A stretch of DNA of 64,000 nt from Chitinophaga chungangae (lineage in GTDB: Bacteria; Bacteroidota; Bacteroidia; Chitinophagales; Chitinophagaceae), in the NCBI RefSeq assembly GCF_017742215.1, contig NZ_JAGHKP010000003.1:368308-432307 (forward strand), in the 5' to 3' direction. The translations under genes and the position numbers were made by a program. Below, one piece after another: positions 51,422 to 60,016 of the stretch. Below the pieces are notes generated by a model, which worked only from the letters and a program-made list of their open reading frames with translations, was not told where the DNA came from and searched no databases. Position 1 is the first letter of the stretch; every line of letters begins with the position of its first letter.

Positions 51422-52522
51422 ATGGCAGAAAAGTATAACCAGGGCCGGGCAATGTGGTCAATTACAAAGGCAAGCATCCGGGCGATGTTCAGAAGCCCTT
51501 CGGCGATCGTATTCAGCCTTGGTTTTCCGCTGATGTTCACGATGGTATTCGGTTTCATCGGGGGCGGCGGCAGCACGGTGAGGGTAGGGGTAGACCATGC
51601 GTCTGATACGCTGAACCCTGTGTTCCAGGGCATGAAACTTAACAAAAACATACGGCTGGTAACCGATGCCACGCAGGAGCAGATGGAAGACGACCTGTCC
51701 AAAGGCAGGCTCACCGCCATTTTGAAGATAAACACGGGCGGGAGCGCCCCGGCGCCGCCGTATACCGTTCACATGAAAACCTCCACGGCCAGCGCGCCGG
51801 AGAACGTGAGCATGCTGATCAACATGCTCAATACCGGCATCAATATCGCCAACGACAGGGTGCATCCGCGGCCATCCGTTGCGCGCATCGTGCCGGAAAC
51901 GGTGCCCGGGCGCGTGTACAAACGCATCGACTTCATCCTGCCCGGCCAGCTGGGCTTTTCGCTGCTGAGCGCCGCGGTGTTCGGCACGGCTTTCCTGTTC
52001 TTCAGCCTGCGGCAAACGCTGGTGCTGAAACGTTTTTTCGCCACGCCGGTAAGCAGGATGTACATTATCCTCGGTGAAGCCATCAGCCGCCTGCTGTTCC
52101 AGTCTTTCGGCTCCATCATCATCATCGGCGTGGGGTATTTCTTTTTTGGTTTTACGCTGGTGCACGGGCTGCTCACTTTCCTGGAAATGCTTCTGCTCTG
52201 CCTGTTCGGCCTCATCGTGTTCATGGGGTTCGGGTTCGTGGTGAGCGGCATCGCCAAAACGGAAAGCACCATTCCCCCGTTCGCCAACATCGTTACATTG
52301 CCGCAGTTCCTGCTGGCGGGCACATTTTTCCCGATAGACGTGTTTCCCGGCTGGCTGCAGCCTATATGTAAAGTATTGCCGCTCACTTACCTGAACGACG
52401 CTTTGCGGAAGGTGGCTTTCGAGGGGCTGCATTTGTGGAATCTCGGTCCGCAATTGCTGATCCTGACCGTTTGGGGCATTGTTGTTTATACTTTGGCCGT
52501 AAAGGTGTTCCGCTGGGAATAA
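51422..52522 (+). CDS. ABC-2 type transporter permease
   Basis: A 366-residue membrane protein (ATG at 51422: MAEKYNQGRAMWSITKASIR; an earlier start at 51389 lies before the promoter box). One N-terminal helix (PSAIVFSLGFPLMFTMVFGF), a periplasmic loop of ~130 residues, then five helices ending in the ABC-2 signature (LPQFLLAGTFFPIDVFPGWL and VLPLTYLNDALRKVAFEG). No ATPase gene adjoins, so it must use an ATPase encoded elsewhere. Substrate unknown; lipid, drug or polysaccharide export are typical for the family. Confidence 0.92.
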   Translation: MAEKYNQGRAMWSITKASIRAMFRSPSAIVFSLGFPLMFTMVFGFIGGGGSTVRVGVDHASDTLNPVFQGMKLNKNIRLVTDATQEQMEDDLSKGRLTAILKINTGGSAPAPPYTVHMKTSTASAPENVSMLINMLNTGINIANDRVHPRPSVARIVPETVPGRVYKRIDFILPGQLGFSLLSAAVFGTAFLFFSLRQTLVLKRFFATPVSRMYIILGEAISRLLFQSFGSIIIIGVGYFFFGFTLVHGLLTFLEMLLLCLFGLIVFMGFGFVVSGIAKTESTIPPFANIVTLPQFLLAGTFFPIDVFPGWLQPICKVLPLTYLNDALRKVAFEGLHLWNLGPQLLILTVWGIVVYTLAVKVFRWE

Positions 52523-52587
52523 ACGCTTGTTTTTTGCCGGAAAGAGCGTAACTTTTACGTTCTTCAACCATCCTTAAAACACGTATT

Positions 52588-53121
52588 ATGCAACAAGCCT
52601 TAATGATCATCCTGGGGGCTGTGGCTGTGATTGTGTTAGGGTTATTCGTATTCGCCACCTATTTGCCTTCCCGCGTACGAGTGGAACGTTCTTTACTCAT
52701 CCGCGCCCCCGCAGGCAGGATATTCAGCTTTGTGAACACGCTGCGCAACTGGCCTCAATGGAGCCCGTGGCATAGGGAAGACCCGCAGATGAAAGTGGAA
52801 TATTCGCCGACGGATTCCGGCCAGGGCGCTGCCTATTCCTGGAAAAGCCGGAACCGCAACATTGGCAAAGGCAGCCTGAAGATCACCGAATCGCGGACGA
52901 ATGAGTATATTGCCAACGAAATGAATTTTATGCAGCAGGGGCCCGTGAAAGGTTATTTCCGTTTCAGGTCCGCCGCAACGGGCACGCTGGTAACCTGGGG
53001 CATGGAAACGGATGTGGGGCAGAACCCGGTCCGCAAGCTGATCGGCAACCTGGTGAACAAATGGGTGGGCAGCGATTTCGAGAAGGGGCTGAGCAACCTG
53101 AAAAGACTGAGCGAGATTTGA
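52588..53121 (+). CDS. SRPBCC (START-like) family protein
   Basis: A 177-residue protein with one N-terminal membrane anchor (ALMIILGAVAVIVLGLFVFA) and a SRPBCC domain (VERSLLIRAPAGRIFSFVNT, LRNWPQWSPWHREDPQMKVE) that forms a hydrophobic cavity. Binds an unknown small lipid-like ligand or acts as an aromatase/cyclase relative; no active-site residues are identifiable. It is paralogous to the following gene. Confidence 0.88.
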   Translation: MQQALMIILGAVAVIVLGLFVFATYLPSRVRVERSLLIRAPAGRIFSFVNTLRNWPQWSPWHREDPQMKVEYSPTDSGQGAAYSWKSRNRNIGKGSLKITESRTNEYIANEMNFMQQGPVKGYFRFRSAATGTLVTWGMETDVGQNPVRKLIGNLVNKWVGSDFEKGLSNLKRLSEI

Positions 53122-53154
53122 TTTAAAAACCCGGAACCGGTAATTCTGTTATAG

Positions 53155-53180
53155 AAAAAGGGCTGGAAAGCCCTTTTTTA
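53155..53180 (+). terminator. Intrinsic terminator between two SRPBCC genes
   Basis: A 10-bp stem (53155-53164 with 53169-53178) capped by the tetraloop GGAA, with a T run. It separates the two paralogous genes although they lie head to tail. Confidence 0.85.
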
Positions 53181-53207
53181 TTGGGCGAAGCCCGCATCGA
53201 AACGACT

Positions 53208-53756
53208 ATGAGATTTTTAAAAATGTTCCTGGCCGCAGTGGTTGTACTGGGCACGCTTGTGTTTTTATTGTCCCTTGCCTTTCCATCCACCGCCCGCATG
53301 GAACGCTCCGGCTCTATCAGCGCGCCGCTGGATAAAGTGTATGCGGTAACGGGCGACCTGAAGACCTGGCAGGAATGGAACCCCTGGAACCCCGCTTACC
53401 GCGGGCGCGAGCACCTGCTTTTGCAGTATTCCGACCCTTCCGTGGGAACGGGCGCCTGGTATACCTGGAGCAAAACTTCCGGCGCGGCCGCCTCCGGCAG
53501 GGTGGAAATAGTGGCCGCCGATTCCACCAAAGGCATCGAATTTAACATGACCGACCCGTCTATGAAGCCGGTGAAAGGGTATATCGAGCTGAAACCCACC
53601 ACAGACGGCAAAGGCACCGCTATTTTGTGGCGGCTGGAAGCGAAAGTGGGCATGACGCCCTGGTGGAAACTCCGCGGTTTCCTGATGGACAGGGTCTATG
53701 GCGATTCCATGGAAGAAGGCCTCAACAAGCTGCGGGATATTTGTGAAAGGCCCTGA
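53208..53756 (+). CDS. SRPBCC (START-like) family protein, second copy
   Basis: A 182-residue paralogue of the preceding protein (ATG at 53208, MRFLKMFLAAVVVLGTLVFL). Same plan: N-terminal anchor, ERSGSISAPLDKVYAVTGD, LKTWQEWNPWNP and C-terminal MEEGLNKLRDI. The pair probably comes from a local duplication, now each with its own transcription unit because a terminator lies between them. Ligand unknown. Confidence 0.87.
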   Translation: MRFLKMFLAAVVVLGTLVFLLSLAFPSTARMERSGSISAPLDKVYAVTGDLKTWQEWNPWNPAYRGREHLLLQYSDPSVGTGAWYTWSKTSGAAASGRVEIVAADSTKGIEFNMTDPSMKPVKGYIELKPTTDGKGTAILWRLEAKVGMTPWWKLRGFLMDRVYGDSMEEGLNKLRDICERP

Positions 53757-53842
53757 TTTTAATTGCGGTTTTATTTGAATGGTATGGTAATTGTGAACCG
53801 AACGGCGTAAATTTCCATTTCATTCAAATCAAATCCTATTTT

Positions 53843-54337
53843 ATGAAAAGTATGTTATTCGGCCTCGCCTTCCTTTTCACCGCCACAACAGTGCTGGCGC
53901 AGGACCCGCCCAAGAGCCCGCGCGTAACCGCCTCCGGGGATAATGTTGAAATCGCTTACGGCCAGCCGTCTAAAAAAGGTCGCCAGATTTTTCCCGGCCT
54001 CGAAGCTTATGGAAAAGTATGGCGCGCAGGTGCCAACAAGTCTACCGACATCACTTTTAAGAAAGACGCCCAATTCGGCGGTAAAAGCGTGAAAGCCGGT
54101 ACTTATGCGCTCTTCATCATTCCCGGCGAAAAGGATTTTACTTTCATCCTGAATAGTGTTCCGGCGCAAAACGGTGCTTCCGAGTATGAAAAGAACAAAG
54201 ACAAAAACGTAGCCGAGGTAAAAGTGGCCCGTCAGAAAACGGCCTCCACCGTTGAGAAACTGACCTTCAGCCTGCCGAAAGGCTCGCTCGTGTTCGAGTG
54301 GGACGATGCCAAAGCGGTAGTTCCCCTGACTTTCTAA
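53843..54337 (+). CDS. DUF2911 family secreted protein
   Basis: A 164-residue exported protein (signal KSMLFGLAFLFTATTVLA). It carries the DUF2911 pattern: VEIAYGQPSKKGRQIFPGL, YGKVWRAGANKSTDITFKKD then VKAGTYALFIIPGEKDFTFI. The family forms a small beta-sandwich of unknown function, common in Bacteroidota. A strong terminator follows 22 bases later. Confidence 0.92.
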   Translation: MKSMLFGLAFLFTATTVLAQDPPKSPRVTASGDNVEIAYGQPSKKGRQIFPGLEAYGKVWRAGANKSTDITFKKDAQFGGKSVKAGTYALFIIPGEKDFTFILNSVPAQNGASEYEKNKDKNVAEVKVARQKTASTVEKLTFSLPKGSLVFEWDDAKAVVPLTF

Positions 54338-54358
54338 GCAATACGCAAACAAATCTTT

Positions 54359-54396
54359 GACCGGCCCGGGGCGTTTGCTTCCGGGCCGGTCCTTTT
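54359..54396 (+). terminator. Intrinsic terminator after the DUF2911 gene
   Basis: An 11-bp perfect GC-rich stem (54359-54369 with 54381-54391) followed by CTTTTAA. Confidence 0.8.
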
Positions 54397-54573
54397 AACG
54401 GTTTCCGGTTCGCCGGGATGTTAACAGCCTGGCTAAATTCCCTCCATTCAAGGCACTGCCCCGCGCAACGGTCGGCTAAAGGCGTTGCTTCAGTAATGCT
54501 TTAGTAAGGCTTTAGTAGGGATACCGTAACAGAACCGTAGTAAATTGCACAATTGCGCAAACTCCGGCGCCGG

Positions 54574-55860
54574 TTACTCCCATTTTTTCCCGTATTCCCG
54601 CAGCATATCCAGTATCGATTGATACACCTCGTCCAGCTCCGCATCCGTAATACAATACGGCGGCAGGATGTACAGCGTATTGCCCAGCGGCCGCAGCATA
54701 ATGCGCCGCTCCCTGAAAAAATCCGCCAGGAAGCCTGCCAGGTTGTTCACGTAACCATCCGCTTCTCCCGTTTCGATCTCGAACGCCAGAATAGTGCCCA
54801 GCGTGCGGACGTTGCGCACATCGTCGTGATACGCCAGCTCCACCGCGAATTGCCGGTGGCGCGCGTTGATCCTTTCCCGGTTGGCGAGGCTTTCCGGCTG
54901 CAGGAACAGCTCCAGGCTGGCCAGCGCTATCGCGCAGGTGAGCGGGTTGGCGGTGAAGGAATGACCGTGGAACAAGGTTTTCAGCTTGTCGTGGCTCAAA
55001 AACGCATCGTAGATCTCCTGCGTACAGGTGCTGATGCCCATGGCAATGGTGCCGCCGGTAAGGCCTTTGGAAAGGGTGATCATGTCCGGCGGGGTTTGCA
55101 CCTGTTCCATCGCGAAGTTGGTGCCGGTTCTGCCGAAGCCGGTCATGATCTCGTCCGCTATCAGCAAAATGCCTCTTTCGCGGCAGAAGGCCAGCAGCCG
55201 GTCGAACACGGCGGGGGAATACATCAGCATGCCGCCCGCGCCCTGCACCAGCGGCTCGAAAATGAACGCGGCGGTATCGGGCGCCAGCAGCGCCACTTCT
55301 TCCAGCAGCCGCTCAATATTTTCTTCGGTGGGCGTATCGATAAAATTGACCTCGAACAGGAAATCGTCGAACGCACGGGTGAACACGCTGCGTGCGCTTA
55401 CGCTCATGGCGCCGAAAGTATCGCCGTGATAGGCGTTGTGGAAGGCCAGTATTTTTTTGCGTTCAATGCCTTTGTTCCGCCAGTACTGGATCGTCATTTT
55501 CAATGTCACTTCCACGGCGGTGGAGCCATTGTCCGAATAAAACACTTTGGCCTGTTTGCCCGGCAGCACAGGCAACAGCTGTTCGGCCAGGGCCACTGCG
55601 GGCTCGTGCGTATACCCGGCAAATATGGCGTGATGGAGCTTTGCGGCCTGCTCCGCCAGTTTTTGCGTAATATAAGGATGTGCGTGGCCGTGAATGTTCA
55701 CCCACCAGCTGGAAGTGGCGTCTATATACCGGTTGCCCTGCTCGTCGAACAGCAGCGCGCCTTCGCCCCGAACCAGCGCCACGGGGGCGGGAGCCGTCTG
55801 CATCTGCGTGTAAGGGTGCCAGATCACCGCCTGGTCTCTCTCGCTTAAACTTTTTTGCAT
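54574..55860 (-). CDS. bioA: Adenosylmethionine-8-amino-7-oxononanoate aminotransferase
   Basis: PLP enzyme of biotin synthesis that turns KAPA into DAPA with SAM as amino donor. The ATG at 55860 gives MQKSLSERDQAVIWHPYTQM; the longer frame at 55878 overlaps the promoter box. Motifs: VIWHPYTQM (substrate Trp/Tyr), DATSSWWVNIHGHAHPY, FYSDNGSTAVEVTLKM, ILLIADEIMTGFGRTG (PLP Asp) and TLSKGLTGGTIAM with the PLP Lys. Length normal. No other bio gene is adjacent. Confidence 0.96.
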   Translation of the reverse strand: MQKSLSERDQAVIWHPYTQMQTAPAPVALVRGEGALLFDEQGNRYIDATSSWWVNIHGHAHPYITQKLAEQAAKLHHAIFAGYTHEPAVALAEQLLPVLPGKQAKVFYSDNGSTAVEVTLKMTIQYWRNKGIERKKILAFHNAYHGDTFGAMSVSARSVFTRAFDDFLFEVNFIDTPTEENIERLLEEVALLAPDTAAFIFEPLVQGAGGMLMYSPAVFDRLLAFCRERGILLIADEIMTGFGRTGTNFAMEQVQTPPDMITLSKGLTGGTIAMGISTCTQEIYDAFLSHDKLKTLFHGHSFTANPLTCAIALASLELFLQPESLANRERINARHRQFAVELAYHDDVRNVRTLGTILAFEIETGEADGYVNNLAGFLADFFRERRIMLRPLGNTLYILPPYCITDAELDEVYQSILDMLREYGKKWE

Positions 55861-55864
55861 CCGG

Positions 55865-55872
55865 CAAATGTA
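55865..55872 (-). promoter_or_regulatory. -7 box (TACATTTG) 4 bases before bioA
   Basis: The plus strand CAAATGTA gives TACATTTG on the minus strand, matching TAnnTTTG and ending 4 bases before the ATG, so a leaderless bioA mRNA is predicted. Confidence 0.55.
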
Positions 55873-55918
55873 AGACATACATGAATATGCTAATGCATCC
55901 CGGACGGAACCATTTACG

Positions 55919-55926
55919 TAACTTTG
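55919..55926 (+). promoter_or_regulatory. -7 box (TAACTTTG) before the small acetyltransferase
   Basis: TAACTTTG matches TAnnTTTG, 48 bases before the ATG at 55975. It is divergent from the bioA promoter. Confidence 0.5.
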
Positions 55927-55974
55927 TGTTTATTATACGGCACAAGATTTGGTCACACCCCCTAAAAGGACATC

Positions 55975-56274
55975 ATGGAAACGAAGCTGTTGGAAGTTAT
56001 TGATAATGTGAACGCCCGTCAGTTCGAAGTAAAAATCGACGGGCAATTGGCGAAGGTGGAATATATGTTCGGCGGGAACAAGATCTTCCTGACCCATACG
56101 GAAGTTCCGCCGGCCCTCGAAGGCAAGGGTATTGCCTCGGCGCTGGTGGAAAGGGTGCTGCATATCCTGGAGGAACGCCGCCTCAAACTTGTTCCGCTCT
56201 GCCCGTACGTGGCTACTTTCATACGCAAGCACCCTGAATGGAAAAAGCTGCTGGCGCATGGTATCAATGTTTAA
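55975..56274 (+). CDS. Small GNAT-related N-acetyltransferase (YjdJ-like)
   Basis: A 99-residue minimal acetyltransferase-fold protein: YMFGGNKIFLTHTEVPPALE, GKGIASALVERVLHILEERR (the acetyl-CoA loop, GxGxA type) and LKLVPLCPYVATFIRKHPEW. It belongs to the short GCN5-related group that lacks the first part of the usual fold. Substrate unknown. Followed 18 bases later by a coiled-coil gene in the same direction. Confidence 0.9.
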   Translation: METKLLEVIDNVNARQFEVKIDGQLAKVEYMFGGNKIFLTHTEVPPALEGKGIASALVERVLHILEERRLKLVPLCPYVATFIRKHPEWKKLLAHGINV

Positions 56275-56292
56275 ACCATCCACTTTTATTTT

Positions 56293-56664
56293 ATGCCTGT
56301 AGAAAACTTCGATCGGCTCCACCGCCTGCACCAGGAATGGAAAAAAGACCTGTTATTGAACGAAAAGGAGATCAAGTCGCTCACCGAAGAGCTGACGGAA
56401 CTGGCTTCGCAAAAGCTGGATCACGACCAGCTCGCCAGGATCGAGCATTTCCAGAACTCACTGATCCGCCAGAAAGAAGTGGTGAACGACCTGCTGCAGC
56501 AGGTGATCAAAGGAGACAAGATGATGTCTGAAGAAAACGGCGACAATGCGCAGCTACACATGCTGCACAACAAACTGCAGGACGATATGGATACTTTCGA
56601 CCGGCTGTTCGTAGACCTCCGCGAAGAATTTAAAGGATTCAAGCGCAGCCTGCTCAAAGCTTAA
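56293..56664 (+). CDS. Hypothetical coiled-coil protein
   Basis: A 123-residue, almost fully helical and charged protein (FDRLHRLHQEWKKDLLLNEK, IEHFQNSLIRQKEVVNDLLQ, LHNKLQDDMDTFDRLFVDLR). No signal peptide or known domain. It lies between the small acetyltransferase and the pirin gene and is probably expressed with both. Confidence 0.8.
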   Translation: MPVENFDRLHRLHQEWKKDLLLNEKEIKSLTEELTELASQKLDHDQLARIEHFQNSLIRQKEVVNDLLQQVIKGDKMMSEENGDNAQLHMLHNKLQDDMDTFDRLFVDLREEFKGFKRSLLKA

Positions 56665-56704
56665 ACGAACGCAGACAAACCCGTGCAAAACGACTCAACG
56701 CCAG

Positions 56705-57577
56705 ATGAATAAATACAGAAGCGTAAGGGACGTGCTTTACGCAGACCAGAAAGATATGGACGGCATGCCGCTGCGGCAGCCATTCCCCTCCGTACATGCA
56801 GACCGCATCGATCCGTTCCTGCTGCTTCACCACATCCGCGCGCAGGTGCGCGACGATGTTCCCCTGCGCCACCTCGGCGTAGGCCCGCATCCGCACCGCG
56901 GCTTTTCGCCGGTCACCTTTATTTTCGAAGGCGGCGTGCACCACCGGGACAGCCGGGGGAATAATTCCGTGGTACATGCCAGCGGCACGCAATGGATGCA
57001 TGCCGGCATGGGCATCGTGCACAGCGAACGGCCGCCACAGGATATTTTCGAGACCGGCGGCGTGCAGGAATTGATACAGCTCTGGGTGAACTCGCCCGCA
57101 AAACATAAAATGGACCAGCCCTCGTATTTCCCGCTGCACGAGGCCGATACGCCCGTGGTGACGAGTGAGGACGGCCTGGTGAAAGTGAGCGTTATCGCCG
57201 GGGAGCTTAACGGCGTAAAAGGGCCGGTTCCCACGCTCACGCCCCTGAACACGTTCACCGCGCAATGCAAAAAAGGCGGCAGCATGTACCTGCCACTTCC
57301 CGCAGACCATCACGCATTTATTTACCTGCTCGACGGCGAGCTGAAAGTGGAAGGCGGCAGCGTGTACACCGGCTTCCATGCGGTAGTGTTCCGTGAAGAC
57401 GGGGAGGGCATCGGCATACGCGCGGAAGAAGACACGCGGCTGTTCATCGCCTCCGGCAAACCGATCCATGAAAAGATCGCCGCCAACGGCCCCTTTGTGA
57501 TGAATACCGAAACGGAAGTATTGCAGGCCATGCGCGATTACCAGATCGGCAAAATGGGCATTCTCATTGAAGATTAA
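56705..57577 (+). CDS. Pirin family protein
   Basis: A 290-residue bicupin. The N-terminal cupin holds the metal-binding pattern HPHRGFSPVTFIFEGGVHHR and WMHAGMGIVHSE (three His and one Glu). The C-terminal cupin follows (GSVYTGFHAVVFREDGEG). Pirins may act as quercetinases or redox sensors; which applies here is open. Gene order suggests co-transcription with the coiled-coil gene and, 27 bases further, with the AlkD-like gene. Confidence 0.93.
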   Translation: MNKYRSVRDVLYADQKDMDGMPLRQPFPSVHADRIDPFLLLHHIRAQVRDDVPLRHLGVGPHPHRGFSPVTFIFEGGVHHRDSRGNNSVVHASGTQWMHAGMGIVHSERPPQDIFETGGVQELIQLWVNSPAKHKMDQPSYFPLHEADTPVVTSEDGLVKVSVIAGELNGVKGPVPTLTPLNTFTAQCKKGGSMYLPLPADHHAFIYLLDGELKVEGGSVYTGFHAVVFREDGEGIGIRAEEDTRLFIASGKPIHEKIAANGPFVMNTETEVLQAMRDYQIGKMGILIED

Positions 57578-57604
57578 TCAGTAATTTCCGGTAAAATCCC
57601 TGCC

Positions 57605-58306
57605 ATGACCTTACAGGAAACACTCAAAGCCATTGCCGCCGTGAGCACGGACGGCATTAAGCGCATTTTGATGAACCATGGCGCAAAAGAGCCCGTTTAC
57701 GGCGCGAAAGTGGCCGACCTGAAGGTGATCCTCAAAAAGATAAAAAACGACCAGCAACTGGCGATACAGCTTTATGAAACGGGCGGCTACGACGCGCAAT
57801 ACCTGGCCGGCCTGCTGGCCAACGGCGCGCTGATGACGCCGGCGCAGCTGGACAAATGGGCGAAAACCGCCAATTCCCACGGCATCAGCGAAAGCACCGT
57901 GGTATGGGTGGCCGCCGAACACCCTGACGCCTGGAAGCTGGGCCTGCAATGGATCGACGATAAAGACGAACAGGTGGCCAGCACTGGCTGGAATACCATC
58001 AGCGGCCTCACTTCGCTGAAACCCGACGCGGAGCTGGACATCCCGCAGCTGCGGAAACTGCTCAAAAAAGTGGAAAAAGAAATACACAAAGCGCCGAACC
58101 GCGTGCGGTACACGATGAACAATTTCGTGATACATCTCGGCACTTATGTAGACGCGCTGCGCGACGAAGCCGTGGAAGCCGCGCGGAAGATCGGGACGGT
58201 GAGCGTTTTTATGGGCGATACGGCCTGTAAAGTGCCGGCGGCGGAAGAATACATCAACAGTTCACGCAAACGCGGGGTCAAAAAGAAAAAGACGCTGAAA
58301 TGCTGA
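57605..58306 (+). CDS. DNA alkylation repair protein (AlkD-like)
   Basis: A 233-residue HEAT-like repeat protein of the alkylation-repair family: GIKRILMNHGAKEPVYGAKV, LKVILKKIKNDQQLAIQLYE, TVVWVAAEHPDAWKLGLQWI then RKIGTVSVFMGDTACKVPAA and a Lys-rich tail. The family includes glycosylases for N3- and N7-alkylated purines. The pattern fits the shorter group with a C-terminal CKVPxAxxYI motif, where catalytic activity is not always shown. It starts 27 bases after the pirin gene. Confidence 0.88.
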   Translation: MTLQETLKAIAAVSTDGIKRILMNHGAKEPVYGAKVADLKVILKKIKNDQQLAIQLYETGGYDAQYLAGLLANGALMTPAQLDKWAKTANSHGISESTVVWVAAEHPDAWKLGLQWIDDKDEQVASTGWNTISGLTSLKPDAELDIPQLRKLLKKVEKEIHKAPNRVRYTMNNFVIHLGTYVDALRDEAVEAARKIGTVSVFMGDTACKVPAAEEYINSSRKRGVKKKKTLKC

Positions 58307-58319
58307 TGCATGCCTGTTT

Positions 58320-58417
58320 GTAGCTATGGCGACTTCTGTTAATACTATATTTTACTGGGCCAGAGATATGGCGCAAGTCAGCTAACGTGCATAATCCAAC
58401 CAGCAAGACTTGCGTCA
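58320..58417 (+). repeat. Diverged direct repeat, left copy
   Basis: Matches 58984-59081 with 12 mismatches over 98 bases and no gaps. It contains CGCAAGTC and GACTTGCG, which pair as an internal stem. It lies in front of the AT-rich gene at 58440-58901. Confidence 0.85.
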
Positions 58418-58439
58418 ACGGGAGCCAGCGGGATAGTCC

Positions 58440-58901
58440 CTATTTCTTTCTAAATAGATTTTTCCACCTTAAAAAAAGATTACCCGTGTTTTTCTTTTTC
58501 TCATATAATTTTTGCGGAACACCAAACTCTTCTCTTACCGCCAGCCTTCTTATATATTCATAACTTTCTCCTGTAAAAGCCAACTCCCAAAGTTGTATAA
58601 AAAAAAGACGAACGTTATCAGAATAAATTACCGGCGCCATTATGGAATCCAGCACTCTCTCAAAGTTAATCTTATTTGAACAGAGATAATATGCCAGGCT
58701 ATCTTTTGCATATCGTTTAATCTCTTCAGGTCGTGACCTAAAAGCAGGTAACAGAAATTTATGAATGAGTTCAGTTCTATCTTCCCTTTTATCTAAATTC
58801 AATTTGGACATTTGCATTACCTCTTCGTCATCTTCCCTGTCCTCACCTCCAACCATTGGGATTAGAAATTCCTCAATAAATGCAGCATTTACTACTATCA
58901 T
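58440..58901 (-). CDS. Hypothetical AT-rich protein flanked by repeats
   Basis: A 153-residue acidic, helical, soluble protein (IEEFLIPMVGGEDREDDEEV, RYAKDSLAYYLCSNKINFER, VIYSDNVRLFFIQLWELAFT) ending in a basic tail. Not recognised. Base composition is far more AT-rich than the flanking genes and codons use A/T third bases. It lies between two copies of a ~98-bp repeat, which suggests insertion by transfer. Immunity- or accessory-type function is possible, but nothing in the sequence proves it. Confidence 0.78.
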   Translation of the reverse strand: MIVVNAAFIEEFLIPMVGGEDREDDEEVMQMSKLNLDKREDRTELIHKFLLPAFRSRPEEIKRYAKDSLAYYLCSNKINFERVLDSIMAPVIYSDNVRLFFIQLWELAFTGESYEYIRRLAVREEFGVPQKLYEKKKNTGNLFLRWKNLFRKK

Positions 58902-58944
58902 TAATTTAATCTTAATTTAAGAAATACTGTTATGAGTTCCTCCA

Positions 58945-59083
58945 GCTGGCGCAAGCCTTGTGCGCAGGCCCCTGTGTCTATCCGTAGCTATGGCGACTTC
59001 TGTTAATGCTATGTTTTACTGAGCCTGGCATATGGCACAAGTCAGCTAACGCGCATCATCCAACCCGCAAGGCTTGCGCCAGC
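58945..59083 (+). repeat. MITE-like element with 16-bp terminal inverted repeats
   Basis: A 16-bp sequence at 58945-58960 (GCTGGCGCAAGCCTTG) has its exact reverse complement at 59068-59083. They bound a ~139-bp unit containing the right copy (58984-59081) of the direct repeat. No protein is encoded. It could be a small non-autonomous mobile element or a REP-like sequence. Confidence 0.75.
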
Positions 59084-59142
59084 CATGGAAAGCAGCGCTC
59101 GCCGAGGGATAACCGCTTTTTATTTTGTCGGGGAAAATTTAA

Positions 59143-60012
59143 TCAGAAAAAGATCGCCGACCACTCTCTTTTGAAAATACCTTCCGGGGCCAGCTGGTGA
59201 ATGCCTTCTTTTTCGTTCAGCTCCCCGCTCGCGTTCACATGGTCTGCAATGCCGCACCACGGTTCTATACACACAAAATCCGCATTTTTCGCGCTCCAGA
59301 TGCCCATGTACGGGAAACCCGGGAAGCTCACTTCCAGGCCATGCGGCGTTTTGTCGCTGCGGATGGAAATAGTTTCGGAAGCGAGGTGTTTGAATACGAG
59401 CGCGTCTTTGTAAAACATCGGTTTTTCCAGCGGCAGGGCGGTGGTGTCTTCGAGATAGGGAACGGGCGTTGTTTGGATCAGTCCTTCGTCGGACAAAGGC
59501 CATACCGGCGCCTGCTCCGCCTCGCTGAAATGCAGGGAATAATCGTCGAAGGAGGTGCCTTCCGTCAGCGGCACTTTAAACGCGGGATGCGCGCCGATAG
59601 AGAAATACATCGGTTCATCGCCGGTGTTCTGCACGGAATAACCGACTTTCAGCGTCGCGTTCTGGATGGCGTAACGTACGGTGAGGGTAAAGGGGAAAGG
59701 GTATTTGTCCAGCGTCTGTTCGTTGTCTGAGAGGCTGAACGTAATGCTTGTGGGCGTGTGTTCGTTCACGTTAAACGCCATGTCTCTCGCGAAACCATGA
59801 CGGCCCAGCTGGTACGTCTTCCCCTTGTACTGGTAGGCGTTGTTTTTCAGTCCGCCCACGATGGGGAACAGGACCGGGCTTTTTTTGCCCCAGAAGGCCG
59901 GGTCGCCGCTCCAGAGGTATTCCAGCTGGTTGTCTTTCCTTACGATGCTTTGCAGTTCAGCCCCCTGGGCACTTACCTGCACACGGATATATTCGTTGGC
60001 AATTTCCATCAT
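59143..60012 (-). CDS. Aldose 1-epimerase family protein
   Basis: A 289-residue beta-sandwich enzyme of the galactose mutarotase-like superfamily (LacX/YeaD-type): LEYLWSGDPAFWGKKSPVLF, YQLGRHGFARDMAFNV, FSIGAHPAFKVPLTEG then CIEPWCGIADHVNASG. His in GRHGFAR and GAHPAF and the Glu in CIEPW are the probable catalytic set. It may epimerise hexoses or hexose-6-phosphates. The -7 box TAACTTTG ends 4 bases before the first ATG (60012), and a second ATG follows at once. Confidence 0.92.
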   Translation of the reverse strand: MMEIANEYIRVQVSAQGAELQSIVRKDNQLEYLWSGDPAFWGKKSPVLFPIVGGLKNNAYQYKGKTYQLGRHGFARDMAFNVNEHTPTSITFSLSDNEQTLDKYPFPFTLTVRYAIQNATLKVGYSVQNTGDEPMYFSIGAHPAFKVPLTEGTSFDDYSLHFSEAEQAPVWPLSDEGLIQTTPVPYLEDTTALPLEKPMFYKDALVFKHLASETISIRSDKTPHGLEVSFPGFPYMGIWSAKNADFVCIEPWCGIADHVNASGELNEKEGIHQLAPEGIFKREWSAIFF

Positions 60013-60016
60013 GCGG

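Noticed and set aside
58320..59083. Integron attC sites around the AT-rich gene
   Set aside because: An ATCCAAC motif fits RYYYAAC, but no matching GTTRRRY end was found, and no integrase gene is in the window. A MITE-like element explains the inverted ends better.
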